Assembly (NCBI GenBank): GCA_024508355.1
Contig: JAMZEJ010000001.1
Coordinates: forward strand, 248,001-312,000
Length of the DNA: 64,000 nt
Source: Rhizosaccharibacter radicis
GTDB lineage: Bacteria > Pseudomonadota > Alphaproteobacteria > Acetobacterales > Acetobacteraceae
Reading direction: 5' to 3'
A model generated the notes under the pieces. That model ran no database searches. It was given only the letters and a program-made list of their open reading frames with translations, and was not told the DNA's origin. How positions within the stretch are numbered: position 1 is the first letter of the stretch; each line of letters begins with the position of its first letter. A program made the translations under genes and the position numbers. Positions 19,332 to 28,160 of the stretch are shown here, piece by piece.

Positions 19332-20288
19332 ATGCGCCGCTTCACCGACCTGTCCGAGCGGGAACTGCTCGCCCTCGCCATCTCCAACGAGGAGGAGGAC
19401 GGCCGGATCCTGGCCGACTTCGCCCACGCGCTGCGCGAGAACTATCCCGACACCGCCCACGTCTTCGCCGACATGGCGGCCGAGGAGCAGGCGCATCGGC
19501 GCGAGCTGATCGACCTGTTCGTGCAGCGTTTCGGCGACCACATCCCGCTGGTGCGCCGCGACGACATCCGGGGTTTCCTGCCCCGTGCCTCGCCCTGGCA
19601 GGTGCAGCGCCGTGGCATGGACGCGATGCGCCGTCATGCCCGGCAGATGGAGCTGGATGCCGCGCGCTTCTACCGGCAGGCGGCGGCCCGCACCACGGAC
19701 GCGGCGATCCGCCGCCTGCTGGGCGATCTCGCGGCGGCCGAGGATGCGCACGAGCAGGCGGCCGGACGCATCGAGCTCAACCGCCTGCCGGCTTCCGCCC
19801 GGGAAGCCGAGGACGAGGAAGCGCGCCGCCGCTTCGCGCTGCAGGTGGTGCAGCCGGGCCTGGTGGGGTTGATGGACGGGTCGGTGTCCACCCTGGCGCC
19901 GGTGTTCGCCGCCGCGGTGGCAACGCACGACCCGTGGAACGCCTTCCTGGTCGGCATCGCGGCATCCGTGGGGGCCGGCATCTCCATGGGGTTCGCCGAG
20001 GCCCTGTCCGACGACGGGCGGCTGAGCGGCCGCGGTGCGCCGCTGCTGCGCGGCCTGATCTGCGGGCTGATGACGGCCGCGGGCGGCATCGGCCACACCC
20101 TGCCGTTCCTGTTGCGCTCCTATGGCGAGGCGATGGGGCTGGCGATCGCGGTGGTGGCGGCGGAGCTGGCGCTGATCACCTGGATACGCTGGCGCTACCA
20201 GGACACCCCGCCGCTGGCCGCCGCGACCCAGATCGCGGTGGGGGGCGGACTGGTGTTCGCGGCGGGTCTGCTCATCGGATCGGCGTGA
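19332..20288 (+). CDS. mbfA: membrane-bound ferritin-like iron exporter, MbfA type
   Basis: A 318-residue fusion of an N-terminal rubrerythrin/ferritin-like domain (1-165) and a C-terminal VIT1-like membrane domain (about 175-318). The di-iron site is indicated by [20 protein letters not shown] and [10 protein letters not shown]. The membrane half starts at [20 protein letters not shown] and has about five hydrophobic segments. In Bradyrhizobium and Agrobacterium MbfA exports iron and protects against peroxide stress under Irr control. ATG 19332 follows GGGAGG. Its stop overlaps the GTG of the aminotransferase. Confidence 0.9.
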   Translation: MRRFTDLSERELLALAISNEEEDGRILADFAHALRENYPDTAHVFADMAAEEQAHRRELIDLFVQRFGDHIPLVRRDDIRGFLPRASPWQVQRRGMDAMRRHARQMELDAARFYRQAAARTTDAAIRRLLGDLAAAEDAHEQAAGRIELNRLPASAREAEDEEARRRFALQVVQPGLVGLMDGSVSTLAPVFAAAVATHDPWNAFLVGIAASVGAGISMGFAEALSDDGRLSGRGAPLLRGLICGLMTAAGGIGHTLPFLLRSYGEAMGLAIAVVAAELALITWIRWRYQDTPPLAAATQIAVGGGLVFAAGLLIGSA

Positions 20289-21523
20289 TCGCGGTGGCGC
20301 GGGCGGAGGCGACCGCAGGGGCGGCCTTAGGGGCGGCGGCGGGCGACGGCTCACCGTTTCCTCCCGTGGCGCGGCCGTCGGTGGAGCGCCTGGAAGGCTC
20401 GCTGATCCGCGACGTGGCGCAGTCGGCCTGGGACGTGGAAGGGCTGATCCCGCTCTGGTTCGGCGAGCCCGACCTGCCCACGCCGCCGGCGGCGGTGGAG
20501 GCGGCGATCGGCTCGCTCCGGGCCGGCGAAACGCTTTATTCGTCCAACTTCGGCATCGCCCCGCTGCGCGAGGCGATCGCGGAGTACGCGCGCGGTCTCG
20601 GACGGCGGGTCACGGCAGGGCGGGTATGCGTCACCTCGTCCGGCCTGAACGCGGTGATGCTGGCCGCGCAGGCGATCCTGTCGCCGGGCGACCGGGTGGT
20701 GGTGCTCACGCCGCACTGGCCGAATCTGGCCGCGATCCCGCAGGTGCTGGGGGCGGAGATCGTGCTGGTGCCCTTGTCCGCCAGCGGGGGCCGCTGGCGG
20801 CTGGATCTCGACCGGCTGCTCCAGGCGCTGACGCCGGAGGTGCGGATGCTGATCCTCAACAGCCCGAGCAATCCCACCGGCTGGACCATGCCGGCGGCCG
20901 GGATGCGGGAGGTGCTGGCGCATTGCCGGCGGCTCGGCATCTGGATCCTGGCCGACGAGGTCTATGAGCGCATGGTGTTCGAGGGGCAGGCGGCGCCGTC
21001 GTTCCTCGAGGTCGCCGAACCGGACGACCGGCTGGTGGCGGTGAACTCCTTCTCCAAGGCCTGGTCGATGACCGGCTGGCGCCTGGGCTGGCTCACCGCG
21101 CCCGAGGCGCTGATGCCGGCGCTGGGCCGCTTGTCGGAGTTCAACACCTCCTGCGCTCCGGTGTTCGTGCAGCGCGGCGCGATCGCGGCGCTGTCGGGCG
21201 CCGGGGATTTCGTGCGGGCGGCGACCGATCGTCTGCGCGGGCTGCGCGATCTGGCGACAACCCGGCTCGGGGCCATCCCGGGGGTGTCGGTGCCGGAACC
21301 CGACGGGGCGATGTACGCGTTCTTCGCGGTGGAAGGCTGCGACGACAGCGTGGCGCTCGCCCGGCGGCTGGCACGCGAGGCACGGGTCGGGCTGGCGCCC
21401 GGCCGGGCGTTCGGCGCCGCCGGCGAGGGGCGCCTGCGCTTGTGCTTCGCGGTGGCGGAGCCGACCCTGGCGGAAGCCTGCGACCGTTTGGCCGCGGCGC
21501 TGCCCGCCCTCGCTCGATCCTGA
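20285..21523 (+). CDS. class I/II PLP-dependent aminotransferase
   Basis: A 412-residue fold-type I aminotransferase starting at GTG 20285, which overlaps the mbfA stop (GTGA). PLP-site landmarks are [10 protein letters not shown] (117-126), SPSNPTGW (193-200), ADEVYERM (223-230) and the Schiff-base lysine K258 in [17 protein letters not shown]. The arginine for the substrate carboxylate is in GRLRLCFA near the C-terminus. It resembles aspartate/aromatic-type aminotransferases; the substrate cannot be assigned. The first ~30 residues are an Ala-rich extension, so translation might start a little later. Confidence 0.9.
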   Translation: MIAVARAEATAGAALGAAAGDGSPFPPVARPSVERLEGSLIRDVAQSAWDVEGLIPLWFGEPDLPTPPAAVEAAIGSLRAGETLYSSNFGIAPLREAIAEYARGLGRRVTAGRVCVTSSGLNAVMLAAQAILSPGDRVVVLTPHWPNLAAIPQVLGAEIVLVPLSASGGRWRLDLDRLLQALTPEVRMLILNSPSNPTGWTMPAAGMREVLAHCRRLGIWILADEVYERMVFEGQAAPSFLEVAEPDDRLVAVNSFSKAWSMTGWRLGWLTAPEALMPALGRLSEFNTSCAPVFVQRGAIAALSGAGDFVRAATDRLRGLRDLATTRLGAIPGVSVPEPDGAMYAFFAVEGCDDSVALARRLAREARVGLAPGRAFGAAGEGRLRLCFAVAEPTLAEACDRLAAALPALARS

Positions 21524-21540
21524 CGGAGTTTGCCTTGCCG

Positions 21541-22218
21541 ATGCGTGCCGCCTCCATCGCCCTGTTCGCCGCGCTGTTGATGTCGCCGGCGGCGGCACTG
21601 GCCCAGTCCTCCACCCCCGGCACTCCGGTCGGTGGTCCGCCCGCCACCCTCCAGGGCGCCGGGACGGGAGCCGCCGCGGCCGCCCTGACCCCGGCCGACC
21701 GCGGCTGGGTGCAGCGGGTGCAGGACACGCTGAACGGCATCACCACGCTCAAGGCGCGCTTCCAGCAGATCGCTCCCGACGGGCGGCGCACCAGCGGCAC
21801 CGCATGGCTCGACCGCCCGGGGCGGATGCGGTTCGCCTATGACAAGCCGAGCCCGCTGCTGCTCGTGGCGGGCGAGGGCAAGCTGGTGTTCAACGACAGC
21901 GAGCTGAAGCAGACCACCGAGATCCCGCTGGACAAGACGCCGCTGGGCCTGCTGCTGCGGCCCAACCTGTCCTTGTCGGGGGATGTCACGGTGACGGGTT
22001 TCCGGCACGACAACGGGCTGGTGCAGGTGACGGTGGTTCGCACCGCCACGCCGGGCGACGGCAGCCTGACCCTGATCATGTCGGAGCAGCCTCTGGGCCT
22101 GCGCTCATGGCGGGTGGTGGACGCGCAGGGACGCGAAACCGTCGTCGATCTGTTCGACATCCAGCTGGGCGGCGCGCTGCCGCAGAACCTGTTCGACGTC
22201 CACATCGGCGAGCAGTGA
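21541..22218 (+). CDS. lolA: outer-membrane lipoprotein carrier protein LolA family
   Basis: A periplasmic chaperone that carries lipoproteins to the outer membrane. It has a signal peptide (MRAASIALFAALLMSPAAALA) and then a Thr/Gly/Ala linker. The domain begins around residue 60 with VQDTLNGITTLKARFQQI and contains RPGRMRFAYDKPSPLLLVA, the typical LolA block. The 225-residue length is normal. A TTG at 21535 has a better-spaced GGAG (21525-21528) and would add two residues. Confidence 0.88.
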   Translation: MRAASIALFAALLMSPAAALAQSSTPGTPVGGPPATLQGAGTGAAAAALTPADRGWVQRVQDTLNGITTLKARFQQIAPDGRRTSGTAWLDRPGRMRFAYDKPSPLLLVAGEGKLVFNDSELKQTTEIPLDKTPLGLLLRPNLSLSGDVTVTGFRHDNGLVQVTVVRTATPGDGSLTLIMSEQPLGLRSWRVVDAQGRETVVDLFDIQLGGALPQNLFDVHIGEQ

Positions 22219-22249
22219 CAGGGCAAGGCCGGCGCGATCGCTTCCCTCG

Positions 22250-22265
22250 TGTTTCACGTGAAACA
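22250..22265. other. parS centromere site 1
   Basis: TGTTTCACGTGAAACA is a perfect 16-bp palindrome identical to the conserved ParB-binding parS sequence. It is intergenic, between lolA and csbD. ParB spreads from such sites, and SMC is loaded there to segregate the replicated origin. Confidence 0.9.
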
Positions 22266-22298
22266 GTCGTAATCGCGCGTTCGTGCCTGATCCAGGGC

Positions 22299-22323
22299 CG
22301 AACCAGGGTGGCCATCTTCCGTT
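22299..22323 (+). promoter_or_regulatory. candidate EcfG-type stress promoter for csbD
   Basis: CGAAC (22299-22303), 16 bp, then CGTT (22320-22323) differs at one position from the alphaproteobacterial general stress consensus GGAAC-N16/17-CGTT. It sits about 38 bp before the csbD ATG. CsbD-family genes are commonly part of this regulon. Assignment is inference from pattern and context. Confidence 0.5.
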
Positions 22324-22360
22324 GGTCTCGCATCCCTCACGAAGGATTTGGGAGACAAGA

Positions 22361-22543
22361 ATGGATCAGGATCGCGCTGGCGGAATCGCCCATCAGGTAA
22401 AGGGCGCCGTCAAGGAAGCCGCGGGTAAGGTCACCGGTAACGACCGCCTGCGCGCCGAAGGCGCTGCGGAGAAGACCGGCGGCAAGCTTCAGGAAGGCGT
22501 CGGCAAGGGCAAGGACGCCGTCCGCGACGTGCTCAACAAATAG
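22361..22543 (+). CDS. CsbD family stress protein
   Basis: A 60-residue hydrophilic, Lys/Gly/Ala-rich protein (MDQDRAGGIAHQVKGAVKEA, with GKVTGNDRLRAEG). This is the standard CsbD layout, as in B. subtilis CsbD and E. coli YjbJ. The molecular role is unknown; the family is induced by general stress. The ATG follows GGGAGA. A strong terminator lies 38 bp after the stop, so it is a single-gene transcript. Confidence 0.92.
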   Translation: MDQDRAGGIAHQVKGAVKEAAGKVTGNDRLRAEGAAEKTGGKLQEGVGKGKDAVRDVLNK

Positions 22544-22581
22544 CCGACCGGTCGGGTCGTCCCGGCCACCGGACTCTGCGA

Positions 22582-22612
22582 GGTGTGCTTCCTTCGGGGA
22601 GCACGCCTTTTT
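22582..22612 (+). terminator. Rho-independent terminator of csbD
   Basis: An 11-bp stem (GGTGTGCTTCC with GGGAGCACGCC, two G-U pairs) closed by a UUCG tetraloop and followed by TTTTT. It is the clearest intrinsic terminator in the window and ends just before the convergent rsmI stop. Confidence 0.9.
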
Positions 22613-22616
22613 CGTA

Positions 22617-23684
22617 TCAGCCTTCCGGCCCGCGGCCGAGCTCGAGAGCGCGATTATACACCAGCTTGCGGGGCAGGCTCAGCGCCCCGGCCACCAGCGT
22701 GGCCGCGTCCTTCACCGAGAGCGTGCGCATCGCCTCCATCAGCCGCTGATCGAGTTCCGCGGCCGTGCGTGCCGGATCCTCGGCGACCGGAGGGCCGGCC
22801 AGCACCGTGATCTCGCCGCGGGCCGCCGTGCCCTCATAATGCTCGGCCAGTTCCGCCAGCGTGCCGCGGCGCACTTCCTCGAACCGCTTGGTAAGCTCGC
22901 GCGCCACCGCGCCCGGACGGTCACCCCCCAGCACGTCGCGCAGATCGGCCAGCATCTCGGCCAGCCGGTGCGGCGCCTCGTGCCAGATCAGGGTCGCGGA
23001 CAGCCCGGCCTGTTCGGCGGCGCGCAGCTTTCCGAACGCGTCCCGCCGTGCCGACTGCCGGGGCGGAGAGAAGCCGTGGAACAGGAACGGGTGCGGCGGC
23101 AGGCCGGACAGGGTGAGCGCCGTCACCGCGGCGTTGGCGCCCGGCGCGGCGGTGACCGGCAGCCCGGCCTCCAGGGCGTCCCGCACCAGGCGGAATCCGG
23201 GGTCGGACAGAAGAGGGGTGCCGGCGTCCGACACCAGGGCGATGCGCTTGCCCGCCACGAGCATCCGCAGCAGCGCCGGCGTGCGCTGCCGTTCGTTGTG
23301 CTCGTGCAGGGCTTCCAGCGGAACCGAGATGGATTTGGCGAAGAACAATCGCCCGGTCACGCGCGTATCCTCGCACAGCACCAGATCGGCGGCACGGAGG
23401 CACGACAGGGCCCGCTCGGTGATGTCGCCCAGATTGCCGATCGGGGTGGACACCAGGGTCAGCGACCCGCCAGGAAACGACAGCGCCTCGGCATCGTCCG
23501 GCGATCTCTCCGGCGAGGCTGCTGGTGATGTCTCCGGGGGCGCATCCGGCGTTGCGTCCACCGGCGTTCCGGCGGGCGCTGGTGCCGTCGGAACGGACGT
23601 GGAACAAGGAAGCTCGCGGCCGGACCCCGGGGTGGGGCCGGCGGCGGACGGCGAGGGGGAAGCGAAGGATGGGCGGTCGGACAT
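22617..23684 (-). CDS. rsmI: 16S rRNA (cytidine1402-2'-O)-methyltransferase
   Basis: A 355-residue SAM-dependent enzyme of the tetrapyrrole-methylase fold. It begins its core at LTLVSTPIGNLGDITERA (about 75-92) with CEDTRVTGRL and SDAGTPLLSDPG (SAM site) and the APGANAAVTAL segment. The ~70-residue Pro/Ser/Ala-rich N-terminal extension is not needed for the fold, and the true start could be later. It is divergent from an LppC-type gene, as in the E. coli rsmI (yraL)-lpoA (yraM) pair. Confidence 0.92.
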   Translation of the reverse strand: MSDRPSFASPSPSAAGPTPGSGRELPCSTSVPTAPAPAGTPVDATPDAPPETSPAASPERSPDDAEALSFPGGSLTLVSTPIGNLGDITERALSCLRAADLVLCEDTRVTGRLFFAKSISVPLEALHEHNERQRTPALLRMLVAGKRIALVSDAGTPLLSDPGFRLVRDALEAGLPVTAAPGANAAVTALTLSGLPPHPFLFHGFSPPRQSARRDAFGKLRAAEQAGLSATLIWHEAPHRLAEMLADLRDVLGGDRPGAVARELTKRFEEVRRGTLAELAEHYEGTAARGEITVLAGPPVAEDPARTAAELDQRLMEAMRTLSVKDAATLVAGALSLPRKLVYNRALELGRGPEG

Positions 23685-25105
23685 CGCGGGAGTGGGCGCA
23701 GGGGAAGGCCGCTCGTCAACAAGGCGCTGCGTATCTCGTCGCGACGAGCCCCGTGGCGGGACGTGCGCGGATGGCGGCCACCGTGCTGCTGAGCACCGGG
23801 CTGGCGGCGTGCACCACCGGGCCGTTCGGGATCGGCGGCGGCGGCAACGTGAGCGGCGCCCCGGCCCCGGCCACCACGAGCGCCGCCACCCCGGTCCGGC
23901 CGGCGAAGGTCGGGCTGCTGCTGCCCTTGAGCGGCGGCAACGGGGGCCTGGGCGATGCCATGCTGCGGGGCGCCGCCCTGGCGCTCGACGCGCCGGGTGC
24001 GCCGCCGCTCGACAAGCACGACACCGCGGCGCCCGGCGGGGCGGCGGCGGCGGCGGACGCCGCCGTGCGCAACGGCGACACCATCATCCTGGGACCGCTG
24101 ACCTCGTCGGATACCGCGGCGGCGTCGCCGGTGGCGCAGGCGGCCAACGTGCCGATGATCGCCTTCACGAGCGACCTGGCCCAGGCCCGCGAGGGCACCT
24201 GGGTGATGGGCATCACCCCCGAACAACAGGTGCGGCGTCTGGTGCAGGCCGCCAAGGCCGATGGGCGCACCCGGATCGCGGCGCTGCTGCCCACCAACCC
24301 GCTCGGACAGGCGATGGCCGAGGCGCTGAACCGTGCCTGTGCCGATTCCGGGCTGCCGGCGCCGACCATCCTGACCCATGGCGGCAGCATGGAGGCGATC
24401 AACGGCGCCATGCGCCAGCTGTCGGACTTCACCGCGCGTCAGGCTTCCCAGAAGGCTGCCACTCAGGCCGCCACCCAGGGAGCGGCCCAGCCGGGCTCAC
24501 CAGGGTCCGGGGCGGCGCCGGGCGGCGGCGGAGAGGCGGCCCCGACCCCCGAACAGCCGGTGCCCCCCGCGCCGGCCGACGCCACGCCCCCGGCCGGCGT
24601 CAAGGCGGACGCACCCCAGGCGTCCCTGCCGCCGCCGCCCTTCGACGCGCTGCTGCTGGCCGACACCGGCGTGCAGCTGCAGGAGGTGATCTCCGTGCTG
24701 AAGTTCTACGGGGTGGCCGCGCCGCAGGTGCGCATCATGGGACCGGGCCTGTGGGCGGCTTTCGCGAGCAAGCTCAAGGCGATCAGCGGCGCATGGTATG
24801 CGGCGCCCGATCCGGCGTCGCGCGTCGGGTTCCTGCGCGAATATCAGGTGCGCTACCACCAGTCCCCGAAACCGCTGGCCGACCTCGCCTATGACGCGGC
24901 GGCAGTGGCGCGCAACCTCGCCGGCCAGGGCTACGACGCGGCGGCGCTGACCAGGCCGGACGGGTTCGCGGGCGTGGATGGGGTCTTCACCCTGCGGCCC
25001 GACGGGCGCGTCCGGCGCGGATTGGCCGTGTTCCAGATCCAGCCCGCGGGGGGCAGCAGCATCGTGCAAGCCGCGCCCACATCCCTCACCGATCCGTCCA
25101 GCTAG
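23669..25105 (+). CDS. LppC/LpoA-like penicillin-binding protein activator lipoprotein
   Basis: About 478 residues with a lipobox (LSTGLAAC) around residues 41-48 from ATG 23669. A later start (GTG 23753 or ATG 23771) would give a conventional short lipoprotein signal and avoid the head-to-head overlap with rsmI. The body has the periplasmic-binding-protein fold of the YraM domain (VGLLLPLSGGNGGLGDAMLR; FDALLLADTGVQLQEVISVL; GVDGVFTLRPDGRVRRGLAV). An ~80-residue Pro/Ala/Gly-rich insertion separates the lobes (about 265-330). E. coli LpoA activates PBP1A at the outer membrane; that role is inferred here from fold and synteny with rsmI. Confidence 0.82.
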   Translation: MGGRTSREWAQGKAARQQGAAYLVATSPVAGRARMAATVLLSTGLAACTTGPFGIGGGGNVSGAPAPATTSAATPVRPAKVGLLLPLSGGNGGLGDAMLRGAALALDAPGAPPLDKHDTAAPGGAAAAADAAVRNGDTIILGPLTSSDTAAASPVAQAANVPMIAFTSDLAQAREGTWVMGITPEQQVRRLVQAAKADGRTRIAALLPTNPLGQAMAEALNRACADSGLPAPTILTHGGSMEAINGAMRQLSDFTARQASQKAATQAATQGAAQPGSPGSGAAPGGGGEAAPTPEQPVPPAPADATPPAGVKADAPQASLPPPPFDALLLADTGVQLQEVISVLKFYGVAAPQVRIMGPGLWAAFASKLKAISGAWYAAPDPASRVGFLREYQVRYHQSPKPLADLAYDAAAVARNLAGQGYDAAALTRPDGFAGVDGVFTLRPDGRVRRGLAVFQIQPAGGSSIVQAAPTSLTDPSS

Positions 25106-25175
25106 CCGACGGGAGGCCCGGCGTTCCAGGGAGCCGGCCGTCGAGCCGGCGCCCGGGACGCCGGCGCCGGGAACG

Positions 25176-25538
25176 TCAGGCGGCGGCTTCCGCCCCGCAG
25201 GACAGCACGGGACGGATGGCGTAGAGGGCGTTCTCGAAGCGGGGGAAGCTGCCGAGCCGGCTGTTGCGCACCTGGTCGATCAGGTGCCAGCGCAGCCCTT
25301 CCGGACGGATCATGTAGGCGGGATCGGCGTTTTCGCGCACCCACACCAGAACGTGGTCCGGCTCGACGCCGTCGGCGCAGGCATCAGCGTCGCACAGCCC
25401 CATGGACGCGCCGGCATCCAGCCAGCGCGCCAGATATTCCCGGTGGCGCGGCAGGATGCGCAGCCGCATCGGCACCACGTTGGAGCCGGGCGGGTAGTCC
25501 CCGACGGTCGGAGCCTGTCTCTGCAACGCCTTGGCCAT
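25176..25538 (-). CDS. conserved-looking hypothetical protein
   Basis: A 120-residue protein from MAKALQRQAPTVGDYPPG. I do not recognise a family. It is mixed alpha/beta with MRLRILPRHREYLARWLDAG, an acidic Cys-containing turn (CDADACADGVEPD), a VLVWVREN strand and a C-terminal block ending RFENALYAIRPVLSCG. There is no signal peptide, membrane segment or nucleotide motif. Codon use matches its neighbours. It is convergent with the LppC gene and 150 bp from lpxL. Function unknown. Confidence 0.6.
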   Translation of the reverse strand: MAKALQRQAPTVGDYPPGSNVVPMRLRILPRHREYLARWLDAGASMGLCDADACADGVEPDHVLVWVRENADPAYMIRPEGLRWHLIDQVRNSRLGSFPRFENALYAIRPVLSCGAEAAA

Positions 25539-25689
25539 CCCCGGTGCCTCGCAACTTCGTGACAAAACGGTAAGCGGGCGAGCCGGGCGATGCCAACGGG
25601 ATTCTCCCGTCCGGAGGGGCCGCGGCGGGTCGTTTCGCGAATCGCGGGGGCACTGTGGCCAGAATGCAATAAACCGTTACGCGAACGCC

Positions 25690-26664
25690 TCAGTCCGGAT
25701 AGCGGTCCTGTTCCAGCCTGCGGTAAAGCGCCTTCGGCCAGCGGCGATGCAGCCACAGCCAGCTTTCCGGCCTCGCCCGGATCCACTCCTCCAGCCGGTC
25801 GTTGACCGCTTGAGTGAGCAGCCTCTCGTCCTCCCGGCGATCGCCCGTGTCCGGCAGCGGGATCGGCGGCTCCACCACCAGACGGAACCTCGCCGGGGCC
25901 AGCCGCTCGATGCGGCCCGGGATCACCGGGCAACGGTAGCGTAGCGCCATCGCCGCCAGGGCGGGTGCCGTCATCGCCGGATGGCCGAAGAAGCGGGCCT
26001 CCATCCCGTCATTCATCTTCTGGTCGACCAGCAGGCCCAGCGAACCGCCGCCACGCACATGGGCGAGCGCGTCCCGCGCCCCCCGGGCCCCCTTGGCGAA
26101 CAGGGGCACGGGCGGACGTTCCGGCGCGCCCATGGCGCGGTCCCGCAGCGCGCGGATCATGCGGTCGATGACGGGGTTGCCGGCCGCGCGATAGAAGGAC
26201 GAGAACCTGATGCCGAACGCGGCCACCGTGGGCGGCAGCATCTCCCAGTTGCCCAGGTGACCGGACACGAACAGCGCCGGGCCGCCGGCCGCGACCTGCC
26301 GCTCCAGCACCTCGTCGCCCACCACGCTCCAGCCCGCGCCGTCGCCCGGCGCGTCCCGGCCGTCGCGCACGATCGCCGCGAGATGCGGGAACTCGCCGAC
26401 CGTCCGGCCCAGATTCTCCCACACCCCCCGCACCACCGCCCGCCTCGCCCTGTCGTCGAGTTCCGGCAGCGCCAGCCGAAGGTTGCGGTCCGCCACGCGC
26501 GACACCGGCAGCAGCGGGCCGAGTCGGCGGCACAACCCTCCGCACAGATTCGAGGACCGTACCGGCCCGAGCCGGCGGAACAGCCCGATCAGCAGCCATG
26601 CCACAGCCGCTTCCAGTCGCCAGGACAGGCGTCGTGCGAGCATCGCCCGGTTGTGGTCCGTCAT
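25690..26664 (-). CDS. lpxL: lipid A biosynthesis lauroyl/myristoyl acyltransferase family
   Basis: A 324-residue LpxL/HtrB-family late acyltransferase. The catalytic HX4E motif is HLGNWE (H136-E141), after an N-terminal membrane anchor (AAVAWLLIGLF). LLVDQKMNDG and FFGHPAMTAPALAAMALRY are the other family blocks. It would add secondary acyl chains to lipid A at the inner membrane. The ATG overlaps the lpxK stop, so lpxK and this gene are coupled. LpxL versus LpxM specificity is unresolved. Confidence 0.9.
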   Translation of the reverse strand: MTDHNRAMLARRLSWRLEAAVAWLLIGLFRRLGPVRSSNLCGGLCRRLGPLLPVSRVADRNLRLALPELDDRARRAVVRGVWENLGRTVGEFPHLAAIVRDGRDAPGDGAGWSVVGDEVLERQVAAGGPALFVSGHLGNWEMLPPTVAAFGIRFSSFYRAAGNPVIDRMIRALRDRAMGAPERPPVPLFAKGARGARDALAHVRGGGSLGLLVDQKMNDGMEARFFGHPAMTAPALAAMALRYRCPVIPGRIERLAPARFRLVVEPPIPLPDTGDRREDERLLTQAVNDRLEEWIRARPESWLWLHRRWPKALYRRLEQDRYPD

Positions 26665-27641
26665 CGCGGGGCCTGTTCCATCCGGTGCAGCAGGGCGTCA
26701 CGCGCGGCGGGATCCGTCCAGTCCAGCGAGACGCCCAATGCTTGCACATGGTCGCGCAGCGCCGGCGGCAGGCGGGTCGCGTCCTTGGGCGTCGTCACCA
26801 GCGTCGCGCCGAGACGCCCGGCGTCCCGTAGCAGGCGGCGCGCATCCTGCCCGGAATAGCGGTGGTGATCGGGAAAGCTCCGGCGCTCGGCAAGATGCAG
26901 GCCGAGCCGTTCGAGGCTGTCGAAGAACTTGCCCGGACGGCCGATCCCGGCGAAGGCGAGCAATCGTCGGCCCCGCAGCGCCTCGGCTTCCGGCGCCATG
27001 CGCAGCGCGGCCCACAGCACCGGCAGCCCCGGCGGAAGGCGCGCGGCCACCCTGCGCCGGTCGGCGCCGATGATCACAACACCCCGCAACCGGGGAACCG
27101 CGTCCGCCAGCGCCTCCCGAAGCGGCCCGGCCGGGAGGGCGTGGCCATTGCCGAAGCCGGTCTCGCCGTCGATCACCAGCAGCGGCCAGTCCTGGTGCAG
27201 CGTGGGGTTCTGCAGCCCGTCATCCAGGATCAACAGGTCGGCCCCCGCGGCCACCGCCGCGCGGGCGCTCGCCGCGCGATCCGCACCGACCCAGCACGGG
27301 GCCGTTCCCGCCAGCAGCAGCGCCTCGTCGCCCACGTCCGCCGCGTCGTGCCGTTCGGGATCGACCCGGAGCGCATGCTGCCGTGCGCCGCCATAGCCGC
27401 GGATCAGCAGATGCACCCGCCGCCCGCGCGCCTGGAAGCGGTGGGCGAGGTCGAGCACGAGCGTGGTCTTTCCCGTGCCGCCGACCGACAGGTTGCCGCA
27501 GCAGATCACGGGGACCCCGGCGTGCCGGCCCGGACGTCTCAGGCGCCGCCGCGTCAGCGCGCGCGTCGCGGCGGCGGCGGGCGACAACAAGGCGGGAAGC
27601 CACTGTGCGTCGGGGTCGTACCAGAAGGCGGGCGGCTTCAT
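26661..27641 (-). CDS. lpxK: tetraacyldisaccharide 4'-kinase
   Basis: A 326-residue inner-membrane-associated kinase that phosphorylates the lipid A precursor at the 4' position. The start is MKPPAFWYDPDAQWLPALLS. The unusual P-loop is NLSVGGTGKTT (50-60), followed by IRGYGG and ILDDGLQN, the catalytic Asp region. The C-terminal FPDHHRYS and VTTPKDATRLP segments are typical. It is coupled to the downstream acyltransferase gene. Confidence 0.95.
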   Translation of the reverse strand: MKPPAFWYDPDAQWLPALLSPAAAATRALTRRRLRRPGRHAGVPVICCGNLSVGGTGKTTLVLDLAHRFQARGRRVHLLIRGYGGARQHALRVDPERHDAADVGDEALLLAGTAPCWVGADRAASARAAVAAGADLLILDDGLQNPTLHQDWPLLVIDGETGFGNGHALPAGPLREALADAVPRLRGVVIIGADRRRVAARLPPGLPVLWAALRMAPEAEALRGRRLLAFAGIGRPGKFFDSLERLGLHLAERRSFPDHHRYSGQDARRLLRDAGRLGATLVTTPKDATRLPPALRDHVQALGVSLDWTDPAARDALLHRMEQAPR

Positions 27642-28160
27642 GCGGCGGGAGCGGCTTCCAGGGGGACGGGCCGGGTGTTGTCCCGCAGCAGGGCCGCTTC
27701 GTCCATGGCCCCGCGGCCAGAGCAAAACCGCGCCGTTCGTGCGGGGGTTGGCCGCTATGGTGGGTCGCGGCCCTGGATCGCGTTCCGGGAATCGCGTGTC
27801 GGTGATGGGTTGGTGTTGCGAGGCGAGCGGACCGCCGGGGTGAGCCAGGTGCAGGGGTGGCGCGCATACTGGCGTGACCGGACGCCGGCCTCCTGCACCT
27901 GAAGCAGCAGGCTGTTGCTCCTCATGCAGCAGGACATCCGATGTTTCACGTGAAACACCCGCCCCGACGTCGAGCCAGCAAAGCGATCGCTGGGGTCCGC
28001 AACAGCGGGCCGATCCCAACGCAGCGCGACCGGTTGGCCGAGCGCATGAAATGCAACCGCTGCATGGTACGAGAAGCAGATCACCCGAGCGTCCCGGACT
28101 GCGGATCTGATCGACCGCTACCTGTCCGCAGCTGGCGGGATCGGCGCGCGGACGGCCCTG
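27642..28160. other. intergenic region carrying parS site 2
   Basis: About 520 bp between the waaA end and the lpxK start, both minus strand. It contains the second parS palindrome and presumably the lpxK promoter. Frames passing through it lack motifs and are not supported as genes. Confidence 0.5.
27942..27957. other. parS centromere site 2
   Basis: A second perfect copy of TGTTTCACGTGAAACA, identical to the copies at 22250 and 30309. It is located in the 520-bp gap upstream of lpxK. Confidence 0.9.
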
